NCBI GenBank assembly: GCA_964644845.1
Contig: CAZXXS010000080.1
Span: 1-47,448, forward strand
From: Geothermovivens sp964644845
GTDB taxonomy: Bacteria > Zhuqueibacterota > Zhuqueibacteria > Oleimicrobiales > Geothermoviventaceae
Direction: 5' to 3'
Length of the DNA stretch: 47,448 nucleotides
The notes below the pieces were generated by a model, which saw only the letters and a list, made by a program, of their open reading frames with translations, did no database searches and was not told the origin of the DNA. Both the position numbers and the translations under genes were made by a program. Positions 16,972 to 24,560 of this stretch are shown piece after piece (the stretch's first letter is position 1; each line of letters starts with the position of its first letter).

Positions 16972-17958
16972 CTAAACCTCCACAGCCACGTCGTAAACAG
17001 CGTCGAGAATGTGCTGATTCGCAAGTCCCTCCTCGCCCGGAATGTCAGGATCGACACCACTGAGAACCGCCAGAGAAAACCGGTCGATCTCTTCGCGGTA
17101 CGGATCCGACGGTGGCAGCTCGCGCAGCTCCCGTTTCCCGTCACCTACATCTTCGAACACGAGCCCCGCTCTCTCGGGCGCATCGAACCGCACGATGCCT
17201 GCAGCTTTCTGTGTTCCGTACAGTACCAGTTCCGTTCGGAACGGCAGCTCAAACCAAGTGTCGAAACGAACCAGAGCACCCGAGCCCGTGGCTCCAAGCA
17301 CACTGACACCGATCTCAACCTCCCTCCCTTGCTGCTCTTTACGAAGGAACGCACGGATTTGTTGCAGTTCTTCGCCCAACACAAAGCGAACTGCGTCGAC
17401 CAAGTGCACCCCCAAGTCGGCAAAGGCACCACCACCGGCGAGTTTGCCGTCGAACACCCAGGTCCGCAACTTGGGGTCGGCCACCACGTGGAAAACCGCC
17501 GTCACGCTCGCCACCCGTCCCAACTCGCCAGACTGCACCAGCTGCCGAAGCCAGCGCACCGCGTTGGTGTAACGCATGTTGTGTCCCACACCCAGTTTCA
17601 CACCTGCCGAGCGGCAGACCTGGATCATTTCTTCACACTGCGCCGCAGAAACAGCCATCGGCTTTTCCACGAGCACGTGCTTGCCAGCCCTGGCGGCTAC
17701 AAGCGTCTGTTCGTAGTGCAGGGCGTTGGCCGAGGCTACAAACACTGCGTCAATTTCCGGGTCCGCCACCAGCTCCTCCACCGATCCGTACCATTTCGGG
17801 ATCCCCGCTGCTTCTGCCTTCTCCCGTGCGGCCTCAACATCCCGCTTTTGGATAGCCACCAGCCGACTGTGCCGGCAACTCCTCAGCGACGGCGCAATTC
17901 GTCGCTCAGCGAATCGTCCGTAACCCAGGATACCGTACCGGATGTAGTCCCTTCCCAT
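16972..17958 (-). CDS. Gfo/Idh/MocA-family oxidoreductase
   Basis: The 328-residue protein is an NAD(P)-dependent dehydrogenase of the glucose-fructose oxidoreductase/inositol dehydrogenase family. The N-terminal Rossmann domain shows YGILGYGRFAERRIAPSL, then VDAVFVASANALHYEQTLVAARAGKHVLVEKPMA with the conserved EKP motif; the C-terminal sheet domain follows with GGGAFADLGVHLVDAVRFVLG (the D..H of the active-site region). Substrates are usually sugars, inositols or their derivatives; none can be singled out here. An open frame reaches a TTG four codons upstream, but that TTG is part of the GGAGG site (TTGGAGG), so ATG 17958 is chosen. It heads the operon with the ABC transporter genes. Confidence 0.9.
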   Translation of the reverse strand: MGRDYIRYGILGYGRFAERRIAPSLRSCRHSRLVAIQKRDVEAAREKAEAAGIPKWYGSVEELVADPEIDAVFVASANALHYEQTLVAARAGKHVLVEKPMAVSAAQCEEMIQVCRSAGVKLGVGHNMRYTNAVRWLRQLVQSGELGRVASVTAVFHVVADPKLRTWVFDGKLAGGGAFADLGVHLVDAVRFVLGEELQQIRAFLRKEQQGREVEIGVSVLGATGSGALVRFDTWFELPFRTELVLYGTQKAAGIVRFDAPERAGLVFEDVGDGKRELRELPPSDPYREEIDRFSLAVLSGVDPDIPGEEGLANQHILDAVYDVAVEV

Positions 17959-19039
17959 GCTTTCCTCCAAGTTCTCGTCGTTCCCGAATTAAGCCCCGTC
18001 CCAAATTGCACAAACTTAGACAAAACCCGCCAAAAGCCCAAGATCAAAGTAGCACCACGGCTGTCCTACTGTTTGGGCTCTTCTCCCCCGCACCAGCACC
18101 CATTCGCATTCCTGCTGTTGCCGTCTACAGTCGAACAGCAAATCGACCGCGCTCTAACCGTTTCTCCTGCCGCAAGCCAACCTCATTTCGTCGCCTGTGA
18201 GAGCGACTCTCAGCGTCCGCCCGGACCCAGGCATTCACCCGTTGAACAGTGAGGCTTTCTCGGCTGAATTCGCGAAAGGGTTCCCAACATCTTTCGTCCA
18301 CGTCGCACCACGAAAGCCAAATCGTGTTCACGTGTCAGCGTTGTACCCGATCCCGCAGACTGCAAAGCGAAGGGGGCAAGCCGTTGGACCGCACTACTCC
18401 CAGGCAAAACGACGGGCGATCACAATGCGTGGCCTCTGAGGTCCCGTGACCTCAGGGACTACTGCGGCCTGCAGTCCCACGGCAAGAAGCGCGAGGCGCC
18501 CTTTCAACCAGCGCCCGGAGCCGCAGAGATTTTGCCAACCGAGGTAGCTGTTCACCGGGAAGCTGGCGGGTGTTGGCGCGGGAAGTTCAAGTAGCTCCGC
18601 CTCGCTCCAGGGAAGCTTCTGCCAGCAACGGTGAACCCTTCCCACTCTGTTACGGGGAAGCGGGGCACCATTCTTGATTTGTCGGGCGTTGTCTGGCAAT
18701 TATGCAGAAGGGCACGGCAAGTAAGGTTGTCATCAGGCTTTAGCTGTCGTCTGACCTTGCCGGCACAGTCAGTCAGCATTTCTGGGAGCAAGAGCGGAAA
18801 TCGAGGGTTCCGGACTGTGTTCTCCAGACTGCCCAGGAATTCATTCCTGGGGCTGTTTCAGGCGGAAACCCGCTTCCACCCAACGTAGCCGGCGTTTTCC
18901 AATCCCTCAGCTGCATCGGAGCGATCCTTAACCTCCTTCCTTGGCTTGGAAACGATTTTTCCAGCAAGAGCCAGGCCGCTCTAAGGTGTCCAGAGCTTGC
19001 CACGGGGAAATGGGGGCAACCCGTGCCTTGAATTGCCGG
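17959..19039. other. Long gene-free interval between divergent genes
   Basis: More than 1 kb without a recognisable gene separates the divergent oxidoreductase operon and the PmoA-like gene. Minus-strand frames at 18210-18407 and 18394-18699 have coding-like stretches but no ribosome-binding site and no family that I recognise. A pair of adjacent strong hairpins occurs at 18436-18480, and a promoter for the rightward gene at 19040-19068. The rest holds nothing I can identify. Confidence 0.4.
18436..18480. repeat. Tandem hairpins (inverted repeats)
   Basis: A perfect 8-base inverted repeat, CTGAGGTC-CCGT-GACCTCAG (18436-18455), is followed at once by a second one beginning GGGACT and ending AGTCCC with CTGC/GCAG pairing inside (to about 18480). 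No T-run follows on either strand, so this is not a standard terminator. It could be part of a structured RNA, a protein-binding site or mRNA leader element. Confidence 0.45.
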
Positions 19040-19068
19040 TTGCCAAAGTACCTAATTTTGACTATGTT
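19040..19068 (+). promoter_or_regulatory. Sigma-70-type promoter for the PmoA-like gene
   Basis: TTGCCA (19040-19045) and TATGTT (19063-19068) are separated by exactly 17 bases in a locally AT-rich patch, 43 bases upstream of the ATG at 19111. Five of six and four of six bases match the housekeeping consensus. The spacing to the ribosome-binding site GGGAGGG (19099-19105) is natural. Confidence 0.5.
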
Positions 19069-19110
19069 TAGTTGAGTTGCAGGGCAACCCGAACGCTGGG
19101 AGGGAAAGCC

Positions 19111-20175
19111 ATGGCCCGCCGTCTTTCGCCTGCGCTGGCATTTTTCCTGGCACTGGCACTCGCGACCACGGTTGGCGCGCAGAGCCACGTCCGCTTCGTG
19201 CAGCGCGACCCGAGCACCACCGATGTGTTCGTGGAAGGACAGCTGTTTGCAACTTGGCGAACAGGGGGGGTGTTAAATCACGTCATTCTGACGCGACCGA
19301 TCCTATGGCCCATCCTGAGTCCCAAAGGCACCCCCATCACACGTGATTGGCCTCTCGCCACTTCCACCACTCAACGACAAACCACCGATCATCCTCACCA
19401 TCGTGGGCTTTGGCTGGCCTACGGCGACGTGGTCATCGAAAAAACGGGCACGAGTGTGAACACGTGGGCCGTTTACCGCAACCGGCCGGGAGCACCGCTG
19501 AGCACCACGAAGTATCCGACGGGACCAAAAGGCATCGTGAGGACCGTATCAAACACGCTCGATCTCAGCAGTGGCACAATTCATGCAGTTCTGGAGTGGG
19601 TCGTCGAAGACAGTCAGCAGCCTTTTTTGCTCGAAGATCGAGTCATGTGCTTCGGCGGCCATGAACGCGATCGGTGGATCGACTTCACGATCCGACTTAC
19701 AGCTCCACACAGTTCACTGGTGTTCAAAGACACCAAAGAGGGTTTTCTGGCGTTGCGCGTTTCTCCGGCCCTGACCGAGGGCGAGAAGGACACGGCCAGG
19801 GCAGCGTGGTTTCCTCCGGGCCACGCTTCCTACCTGAATGCCTACGGCGCAGCACGCGAGGCAGGCGTTTGGGGCAAACGATCCCCGTGGGTTGCACTGC
19901 TCGGCACCCTCGAGAATGGCGAGGAACTTACACTTGTCTTCATGGACCACCCGGACAATCTTAACCATCCAGCGCCTTGGATGGCACGCGGGTACGGTCT
20001 TTTTGCTGTCAATCCTTTTGGGTTACGCGACTTCACAAATGGAAGACAGGTGTTCAACTTTCGGCTTCCACAGAATGGGAGCGTAACGTTCAAATACCGC
20101 CTTCTTTTCCACTTTGGCCGTAGCAACCGGGACCAGATTGATGCCTGGTACCACCGGTACTGCGTTCCCCCCTGA
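19111..20175 (+). CDS. PmoA/DUF6807-family protein, secreted
   Basis: The 354-residue product has a signal peptide (residues 1-23, cut after VGA) and matches the family annotated as PmoA-like or DUF6807. The signature is a histidine cluster, DHPHHRGLWLAYGD, preceded by LSPKGTPITRDWPL, and a later DHPDNLNHPAPWMARGYGLFAVNPFG. The family is widespread in Bacteroidota and Planctomycetota near sugar-degrading genes, but its biochemical role is not established; despite the name it has no known link with methane monooxygenase. GGGAGGG lies six bases before ATG 19111. It is 69 bases upstream of the small-protein/kinase module, so common transcription is possible. Confidence 0.8.
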   Translation: MARRLSPALAFFLALALATTVGAQSHVRFVQRDPSTTDVFVEGQLFATWRTGGVLNHVILTRPILWPILSPKGTPITRDWPLATSTTQRQTTDHPHHRGLWLAYGDVVIEKTGTSVNTWAVYRNRPGAPLSTTKYPTGPKGIVRTVSNTLDLSSGTIHAVLEWVVEDSQQPFLLEDRVMCFGGHERDRWIDFTIRLTAPHSSLVFKDTKEGFLALRVSPALTEGEKDTARAAWFPPGHASYLNAYGAAREAGVWGKRSPWVALLGTLENGEELTLVFMDHPDNLNHPAPWMARGYGLFAVNPFGLRDFTNGRQVFNFRLPQNGSVTFKYRLLFHFGRSNRDQIDAWYHRYCVPP

Positions 20176-20244
20176 ATCTCTACGTTGAGCGGTACGGGCC
20201 ACCCGGAAGTACAACTTGGGATCTGTTGAAGCAAGGAGGCGAAC

Positions 20245-20559
20245 ATGGCTTTCACAGGACGAGAAGATCATTCGATCACTCTCGAAGAAGCGCGCAAGCT
20301 GACGGCAAACTACCGTAGCAAGGCCGGGAAAGATGCAGTTGTCGCTGGTTTTTTCGGGAAAGATACCATTCAGAAAATTCTGGACCAGGAGGGATGCGTT
20401 GGCATTCGGTACTACTACGCACTGACAGACGATGGCAAACCAGCGCTCGTCCTCGTTGGCGTTGACGCCAACGAAAACGACCTCATCGACGGTGTCATCG
20501 CAGAGGTGTCACTACCCTGTCCGCCGTACTGTGGTCAAGTGGCAACGTTGAGAAGCTGA
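20245..20559 (+). CDS. Small conserved protein with C-terminal CPPYCG motif
   Basis: The 104-residue product lacks a signal peptide or membrane helix. It has an N-terminal ITLEEARKLTANYRSK segment, then FFGKDTIQKIL, GCVGIRYYYALTDDGKPALV, LVGVDANENDLIDG and a C-terminal PCPPYCGQVATLRS. From memory, similar ~100-residue proteins with the same TANYR, FFGKD, GCxGIRxYY, VGxDANxND and CPxxC order occur widely in Bacteroidota as hypothetical proteins, often beside an integral membrane protein and a histidine kinase, exactly as here. AAGGAGG is placed ideally before the ATG. The three cysteines could bind metal or form a redox pair. The function is unknown. Confidence 0.8.
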   Translation: MAFTGREDHSITLEEARKLTANYRSKAGKDAVVAGFFGKDTIQKILDQEGCVGIRYYYALTDDGKPALVLVGVDANENDLIDGVIAEVSLPCPPYCGQVATLRS

Positions 20560-20568
20560 GAGAGCGTC

Positions 20569-21198
20569 GTGCCCGTACCGCTCAGCAGCTTTGTCTCCAT
20601 CGTTTCGGGACTCATGCCGCTTTTCGTCGGCCTGTTGTTTTTCCGCAGGTTAGGAAAAGACATGCGGCTTCTGATCTTGCTGCTGACCCTCGGCTTTGCC
20701 CTGGATGTCGCGTCCATCCCGATGGCCATCCTCAAGGTTAGCAACATCTGGCTGATCAATCTGTACTTTCTGGTCGACTACTCGTTGCTTGTCCTCATCC
20801 TTTCCTACTGGCAGGACCAGCCTCGGGTCGGCAAACTTTTCCGCGTTAGCATCGCCCCGATGGTAACCCTTTGGGCAGCAAGCCAGGCGGTTCTGGGCAG
20901 TTTAGACCAGTTCAACTTCTTCGTGCGGACCCTGGAATGCATTTTGCTCTCTTCCGCAGCGATTTACACTTTGTGGCGGATCGGTCTCATCTCCACGAAT
21001 TTACCTCTCTCCCGAGACTACCGCTTCTGGGTTTCTCTGAGCGTCTTGATTTATTTCTCCGGAACGATTTTCCTGTACGCCTTCGGGTTCCTGATTAACA
21101 CCGAACTGATGAGCACAGCCTGGGTCATTCACTCCGGCCTTAACGTAACAGCCAACCTCGGCTACACAGGAGGCTTTCTGTGCTTTCGGCGTCCCTAG
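20569..21198 (+). CDS. Multi-pass membrane protein of the sensor module
   Basis: I do not recognise a named family. The 209-residue product has six or seven hydrophobic helices, beginning VSIVSGLMPLFVGLLFF and including LLILLLTLGFALDVASIPMAI, NLYFLVDYSLLVLIL and FWVSLSVLIYFSGTIFLYAFG, with short loops. The layout resembles the membrane-embedded sensory domains often fused to histidine kinases, but here it is a separate polypeptide. The start is a GTG nine bases after the preceding stop, and its end overlaps the kinase gene by 19 bases, so both partners are probably translated in a coupled manner. A role as the membrane input subunit of the kinase is inference. Confidence 0.75.
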   Translation: MPVPLSSFVSIVSGLMPLFVGLLFFRRLGKDMRLLILLLTLGFALDVASIPMAILKVSNIWLINLYFLVDYSLLVLILSYWQDQPRVGKLFRVSIAPMVTLWAASQAVLGSLDQFNFFVRTLECILLSSAAIYTLWRIGLISTNLPLSRDYRFWVSLSVLIYFSGTIFLYAFGFLINTELMSTAWVIHSGLNVTANLGYTGGFLCFRRP

Positions 21199-22844
21199 AG
21201 GTCTGGTGGGCCATCATCGTCGGGACGTCCATCACCCTGGCCCTGATCATCGGCTTCCTGGTGGTGCTCCTCACGAGCAATCGCAGGCTTCGCGAGGAAC
21301 GCGATTTCTCCACAAGCATCCTCGAAGCTGCGCCAGCACTGATGATCGTAATGGACGGGGAAGGCAAGATTGTTCGCTACAACCGGGCCGGCGAACGTGT
21401 AATTGGTCGGCGTCCGGAAGACGTTCTGGGCCGCTCATTCCGGGATTTCCCACGGATTGCTGAGGGGCTGTGCGCAGCCATCGGTAGCTGCGACAAACTC
21501 AGTCTTGATCAGTTTCCGGTCGAGTTCGAGAGCACTTGGCAGGACGAGAATGGCGTAGAGCGAAGCATCAACTGGGTTTACTCCGCCCTTCCCGACAGTT
21601 CCGACGGCATCCGCTGGATCATCGGTACCGGTGTGGATGTCACCGAGAACAAGCGGCTGCAACAGCGACTTTACGGTGCCCAGAAGATGGAGGCGATCGG
21701 TCGACTCGCCGGCGGCGTAGCCCACGATTTCAACAATCTTTTGACAACCATCATGGGCTACACGTACACCCTGCTTACGTCGCTACCGGAAGATGATCCG
21801 CGTCGCCACGACGTGCTGGAAATCGACAAAGCAGCCAACCGCGCGGCCAACATCACGCGCCAGCTCCTGGCCTACGGGCGCAAACAAATCGTCGAACCAA
21901 GAATCCTGAACCTCAACGACATCATCCAGGGCATGGACTCGATGCTGCAGCGTCTGGTGGGAGAGGCCATCGAACTGCACTACGATCTGGAGCCGAACCT
22001 GCGTCTGACCCGACTCGATCCGTCCATCGTCGAGCGAACGGTCATCAATCTGGTTCTGAATTCCAGAGATGCCATGCCCGATGGCGGCAAGGTCACGATT
22101 CGTACCCGGAATGCTGATCTGGGGGCAGAGTACGTTCGCCGCCATCCTCAGGTTCATCCCGGGCGTTACGTAATGCTTGCCATCGAGGACACCGGCGTCG
22201 GAATGGACAAGGCAACCGTTGACCGCATCTTTGAGCCTTTCTTCACGACGAAGGAGATCGGCGCAGGGACAGGCCTCGGCCTCGCAACGGTGTACGGAAT
22301 GGTAAAGCAAAGTAACGGCTACATCTGGGTTTACAGTGAGATCGGCTTCGGCACCACCATCAAAGTGTACTTCCCCGAAGTCGGTGGGAACGAGAGCGAC
22401 GGCAAACAAAAAACCGACACCTTCAGCCCGCGAGGTAGCGAAACCATCCTACTCGTGGAGGACGACGCGGAAATTCGCCAGCTCGCAACAAAGGTTTTGA
22501 CCGACTACGGCTACGTAATCCTGGCGGCATCCGGTCCCGAAGAAGCGCTCAAGCTGTTCCAAGAACACAAGACCCAGATTGACCTGGTTGTCACCGACGT
22601 GGTAATGCCGAAAATGAGCGGCCGCGAGCTTGTTTCACGTCTGCTTGAACAGCAGAACGTGCCTGTTCTCTACATCTCAGGGTACACCGACGACCGCGTC
22701 GTCAGGGATGCTATTCTGGAACCGGGAGCGCACTTTCTCGAGAAGCCGTTTACGCCGGAAACGCTGGCGCGCGCTGTTCGAAAAGCCCTGGAAGACAGGG
22801 AAAACACAAACGGAAGTGGGTCCGCCCGGTCGAAACCGGCGTGA
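21180..22844 (+). CDS. Hybrid sensor histidine kinase (TM-PAS-HisKA-HATPase-REC)
   Basis: The 554-residue product has one transmembrane helix (about 9-33), a PAS domain (about 45-155), a HisKA domain with phosphoacceptor H182 in GGVAHDFNNLL, an HATPase_c domain (N-box NLVLNSRDAMP, G1 DTGVGMD, G2 GTGLGLATVYG) and a C-terminal receiver (from about residue 418; phosphorylated Asp in VVTDVVMPKMSG, Lys in LEKPF). The GTG start at 21180 has an AGGAGG eight bases upstream and lies inside the preceding membrane-protein gene. With no extracytoplasmic sensor domain of its own, it probably senses through PAS or through the neighbouring membrane protein. A stand-alone receiver is encoded downstream. Confidence 0.93.
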   Translation: MLSASLEVWWAIIVGTSITLALIIGFLVVLLTSNRRLREERDFSTSILEAAPALMIVMDGEGKIVRYNRAGERVIGRRPEDVLGRSFRDFPRIAEGLCAAIGSCDKLSLDQFPVEFESTWQDENGVERSINWVYSALPDSSDGIRWIIGTGVDVTENKRLQQRLYGAQKMEAIGRLAGGVAHDFNNLLTTIMGYTYTLLTSLPEDDPRRHDVLEIDKAANRAANITRQLLAYGRKQIVEPRILNLNDIIQGMDSMLQRLVGEAIELHYDLEPNLRLTRLDPSIVERTVINLVLNSRDAMPDGGKVTIRTRNADLGAEYVRRHPQVHPGRYVMLAIEDTGVGMDKATVDRIFEPFFTTKEIGAGTGLGLATVYGMVKQSNGYIWVYSEIGFGTTIKVYFPEVGGNESDGKQKTDTFSPRGSETILLVEDDAEIRQLATKVLTDYGYVILAASGPEEALKLFQEHKTQIDLVVTDVVMPKMSGRELVSRLLEQQNVPVLYISGYTDDRVVRDAILEPGAHFLEKPFTPETLARAVRKALEDRENTNGSGSARSKPA

Positions 22845-23108
22845 GCGGCTCTCGCAGAAGCAGCTGTTGCTGGTACGGTGCACACGCTGAGCGCGAAAAC
22901 GCTTTCAGACAGAGCTGGACTGCCAGGTTGCCCGGGCCTGTGTACGTAGCCGAAGATGCCTATCGGGGGGGAAGGGAGTCACAACCGAGAATGTGTCCGA
23001 GATCCAACAACGCGTCGGAGAGGACCAGCGCGTCCGGCACGCGGGGTGACTTGCGCACAGCCGGAAGCGTCGGCACAAGGACAATCACCACAGCTTCAGG
23101 ACGGGTGC

Positions 23109-23513
23109 ATGACGGAAGAAAACGCAGCCAACTTGTTGGGCCGTGGCGAAACGATCTTACTTGTCGAAGATGAGGAAGGGGTAAGGGAGTCCATCAGCAG
23201 GGTCCTTCGAGACAACGGGTACAAGGTTCTCGAGGCAAGAGATGCTCGAGAAGGCCTTCGCATTGCCCAGGACCACACCGGCCCCATCCATCTCACCCTC
23301 GCCGACGTCGTGCTGCCCCGGATGAGCGGTCCGGAAATGGTCCGACACCTGGAGAAAATCCGCCCGGAATCTCGAGTACTGTACATGTCTGGCTACACAG
23401 ACAGCGAAATCGTCAAGAGCGGCGTCCTGCAGCCAGGAATTCATTACCTCGAGAAGCCCTTCAGTCCACCGACTCTCCTCCGAAAAATCCGCCACGTGCT
23501 CGAAAGCGAGTAG
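23109..23513 (+). CDS. Single-domain response regulator (CheY-like)
   Basis: The 134-residue product is a receiver without an output domain: acidic pair in ILLVEDEEGV, phosphorylated aspartate in TLADVVLPRMSG, the threonine/serine position in YMSGYTDSE, and lysine in YLEKPFSPPTLL. It is very similar in layout to the receiver at the end of the hybrid kinase, including the SGYTD signature. The frame is open 51 codons upstream (from 22956), but that part does not look like a receiver; ATG 23109 follows an AGGA site and begins just before the domain. The 264-base gap after the kinase gene contains nothing recognisable. It probably passes the kinase signal to another protein. Confidence 0.85.
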   Translation: MTEENAANLLGRGETILLVEDEEGVRESISRVLRDNGYKVLEARDAREGLRIAQDHTGPIHLTLADVVLPRMSGPEMVRHLEKIRPESRVLYMSGYTDSEIVKSGVLQPGIHYLEKPFSPPTLLRKIRHVLESE

Positions 23514-23871
23514 CCCGTCCCCGAACGCGTCTGTTTCCCCTCCCTGACACATGTCCTTTTCGACCTACGAACCTACGGGCGGCAGCCACAACAACACTGC
23601 TCGCAACCCGGCACTCACCGGCAAATTTCCCCAACGATCCCTACCTTTGCGATTTGCCATGATGCTCCGGCGGCGCACATTTCGTGGGAACTCTGGAACT
23701 GACCAACTGTGATGTCAGCCACCTGAGGTCGTTGTTACTTGCCCCCAAGCTTCTACCTGGTTGCGCATGCGCGGTTTGTGTTTCAGAAAGCTGGCTCCCA
23801 ATCCCAAAAGCTGTGGCCTCGTCGGGCACGGTATTCGGTGCTGGGTTGTTGTCTACTTTCCTTTCCAGCAC
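23514..23871. other. Intergenic interval between convergent units
   Basis: These ~360 bases lie between the rightward receiver gene and the leftward ATP synthase operon terminator. I see no gene, no clear T-run terminator for the plus-strand unit, and no repeat worth calling. Confidence 0.4.
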
Positions 23872-23908
23872 AAAAAGAAAAAAGGCGAGACACTTTGCAC
23901 GTCTCGCC
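23872..23908 (-). terminator. Rho-independent terminator of the ATP synthase operon
   Basis: Read on the minus strand, a perfect 8-base stem (GGCGAGAC ... GTCTCGCC, loop of nine bases, 23884-23908) runs straight into TTTTTTCTTTTT (23872-23883). This is the strongest terminator signal in the window. It lies 215 bases after the atpC stop, but only eight bases after the stop of a small open frame at 23917. Confidence 0.85.
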
Positions 23909-23916
23909 TCCCGTCC

Positions 23917-24078
23917 TTACCGAACAAATTTCTGAAAGCCAAGGCCGCCCCTGGGGAACTCCTGACGGCCCAGTATCTTGGTAATCCATCCCACCGGGCC
24001 CTCTTGAACCGGCTGGAACGACACCGTGTTTTTCTCTGCCCACACTCGAGGCGGCAACAAGAACGAGCGTTCCGACAA
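23917..24078 (-). CDS. Possible small ORF between atpC and the terminator
   Basis: Downstream of atpC and in the same frame, the sequence stays open for about 68 codons after the atpC TGA, ending at a TAA eight bases before the terminator stem. The C-terminal part reads FQPVQEGPVGWITKILGRQE then FPRGGLGFQKFVR, with third positions mostly G/C, so it looks coding. No good start exists: TTG 24078 (53 codons) or GTG 24045 are the options, both without a clear ribosome-binding site. It might be a real small protein, a gene tail, or chance. AtpC itself already has its full family length. Confidence 0.3.
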   Translation of the reverse strand: MSERSFLLPPRVWAEKNTVSFQPVQEGPVGWITKILGRQEFPRGGLGFQKFVR

Positions 24079-24123
24079 GCTCGGCTCGCGGCGGACCGGA
24101 AACGGCCGCTTTCCTGTGCAGGA

Positions 24124-24549
24124 TCAGCCGATTCTCGCGCCGGCGTGTTGAGCCACGCGCAGTCGATTCATCGCCCGCGCCAAGGCCAGACGAGCCCGTT
24201 CCACATCCACATCCGGAGTGCGACTTTTCAGACGTTTCTCGGCCCGTTCTTTGGCTGCGAGAGCCCGCGACACGTCAATCCTGCTCGCCTCTTCAGCCGT
24301 TTCGGCCAGCAAGGTCATTCTGTGCGGCAACACCTCCACAAATCCCCCGGTCGTGGCAAAAAGCACCGTCTCCTCGCCCTTACGCACGCGAATTTCGCCG
24401 ATCTTCAGGGCTGTCATGAACGGCGTGTGTCCAGCGAGAACTCCGAAGTAGCCGTCCACACCAGGTGCGATCACCGACTCCACTGCTTCGGAGTAAACTT
24501 TGCCTTCCGGCGTCACAATCTCGAACTGGAACGTTTTCTCCTCCGGCAT
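24124..24549 (-). CDS. atpC: F1Fo ATP synthase subunit epsilon
   Basis: The 141-residue protein is the epsilon subunit of the F1 central stalk, which couples rotation to the c-ring and restrains ATP hydrolysis. The N-terminal beta-sandwich is plain: FQFEIVTPEGKVYSEAVESV then PGVDGYFGVLAGHTPFMTAL; a C-terminal pair of helices follows (SRALAAKERAEKRLKS ... RALARAMNRLRVAQ). The length is typical. It is the last standard gene of the atp operon, 11 bases after atpD, with a terminator 215 bases downstream. Confidence 0.95.
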   Translation of the reverse strand: MPEEKTFQFEIVTPEGKVYSEAVESVIAPGVDGYFGVLAGHTPFMTALKIGEIRVRKGEETVLFATTGGFVEVLPHRMTLLAETAEEASRIDVSRALAAKERAEKRLKSRTPDVDVERARLALARAMNRLRVAQHAGARIG

Positions 24550-24560
24550 GGCTCGGTCCG

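Noticed and set aside
16834..18252. A 472-codon plus-strand frame
   Set aside because: It lies antisense to the oxidoreductase gene, is rich in Arg, Pro, Ser and His and has no domain.
22956..23108. N-terminal 51-codon extension of the receiver gene
   Set aside because: The extra residues are unlike a receiver domain, and the ATG at 23109 lies directly before the domain with an AGGA site.
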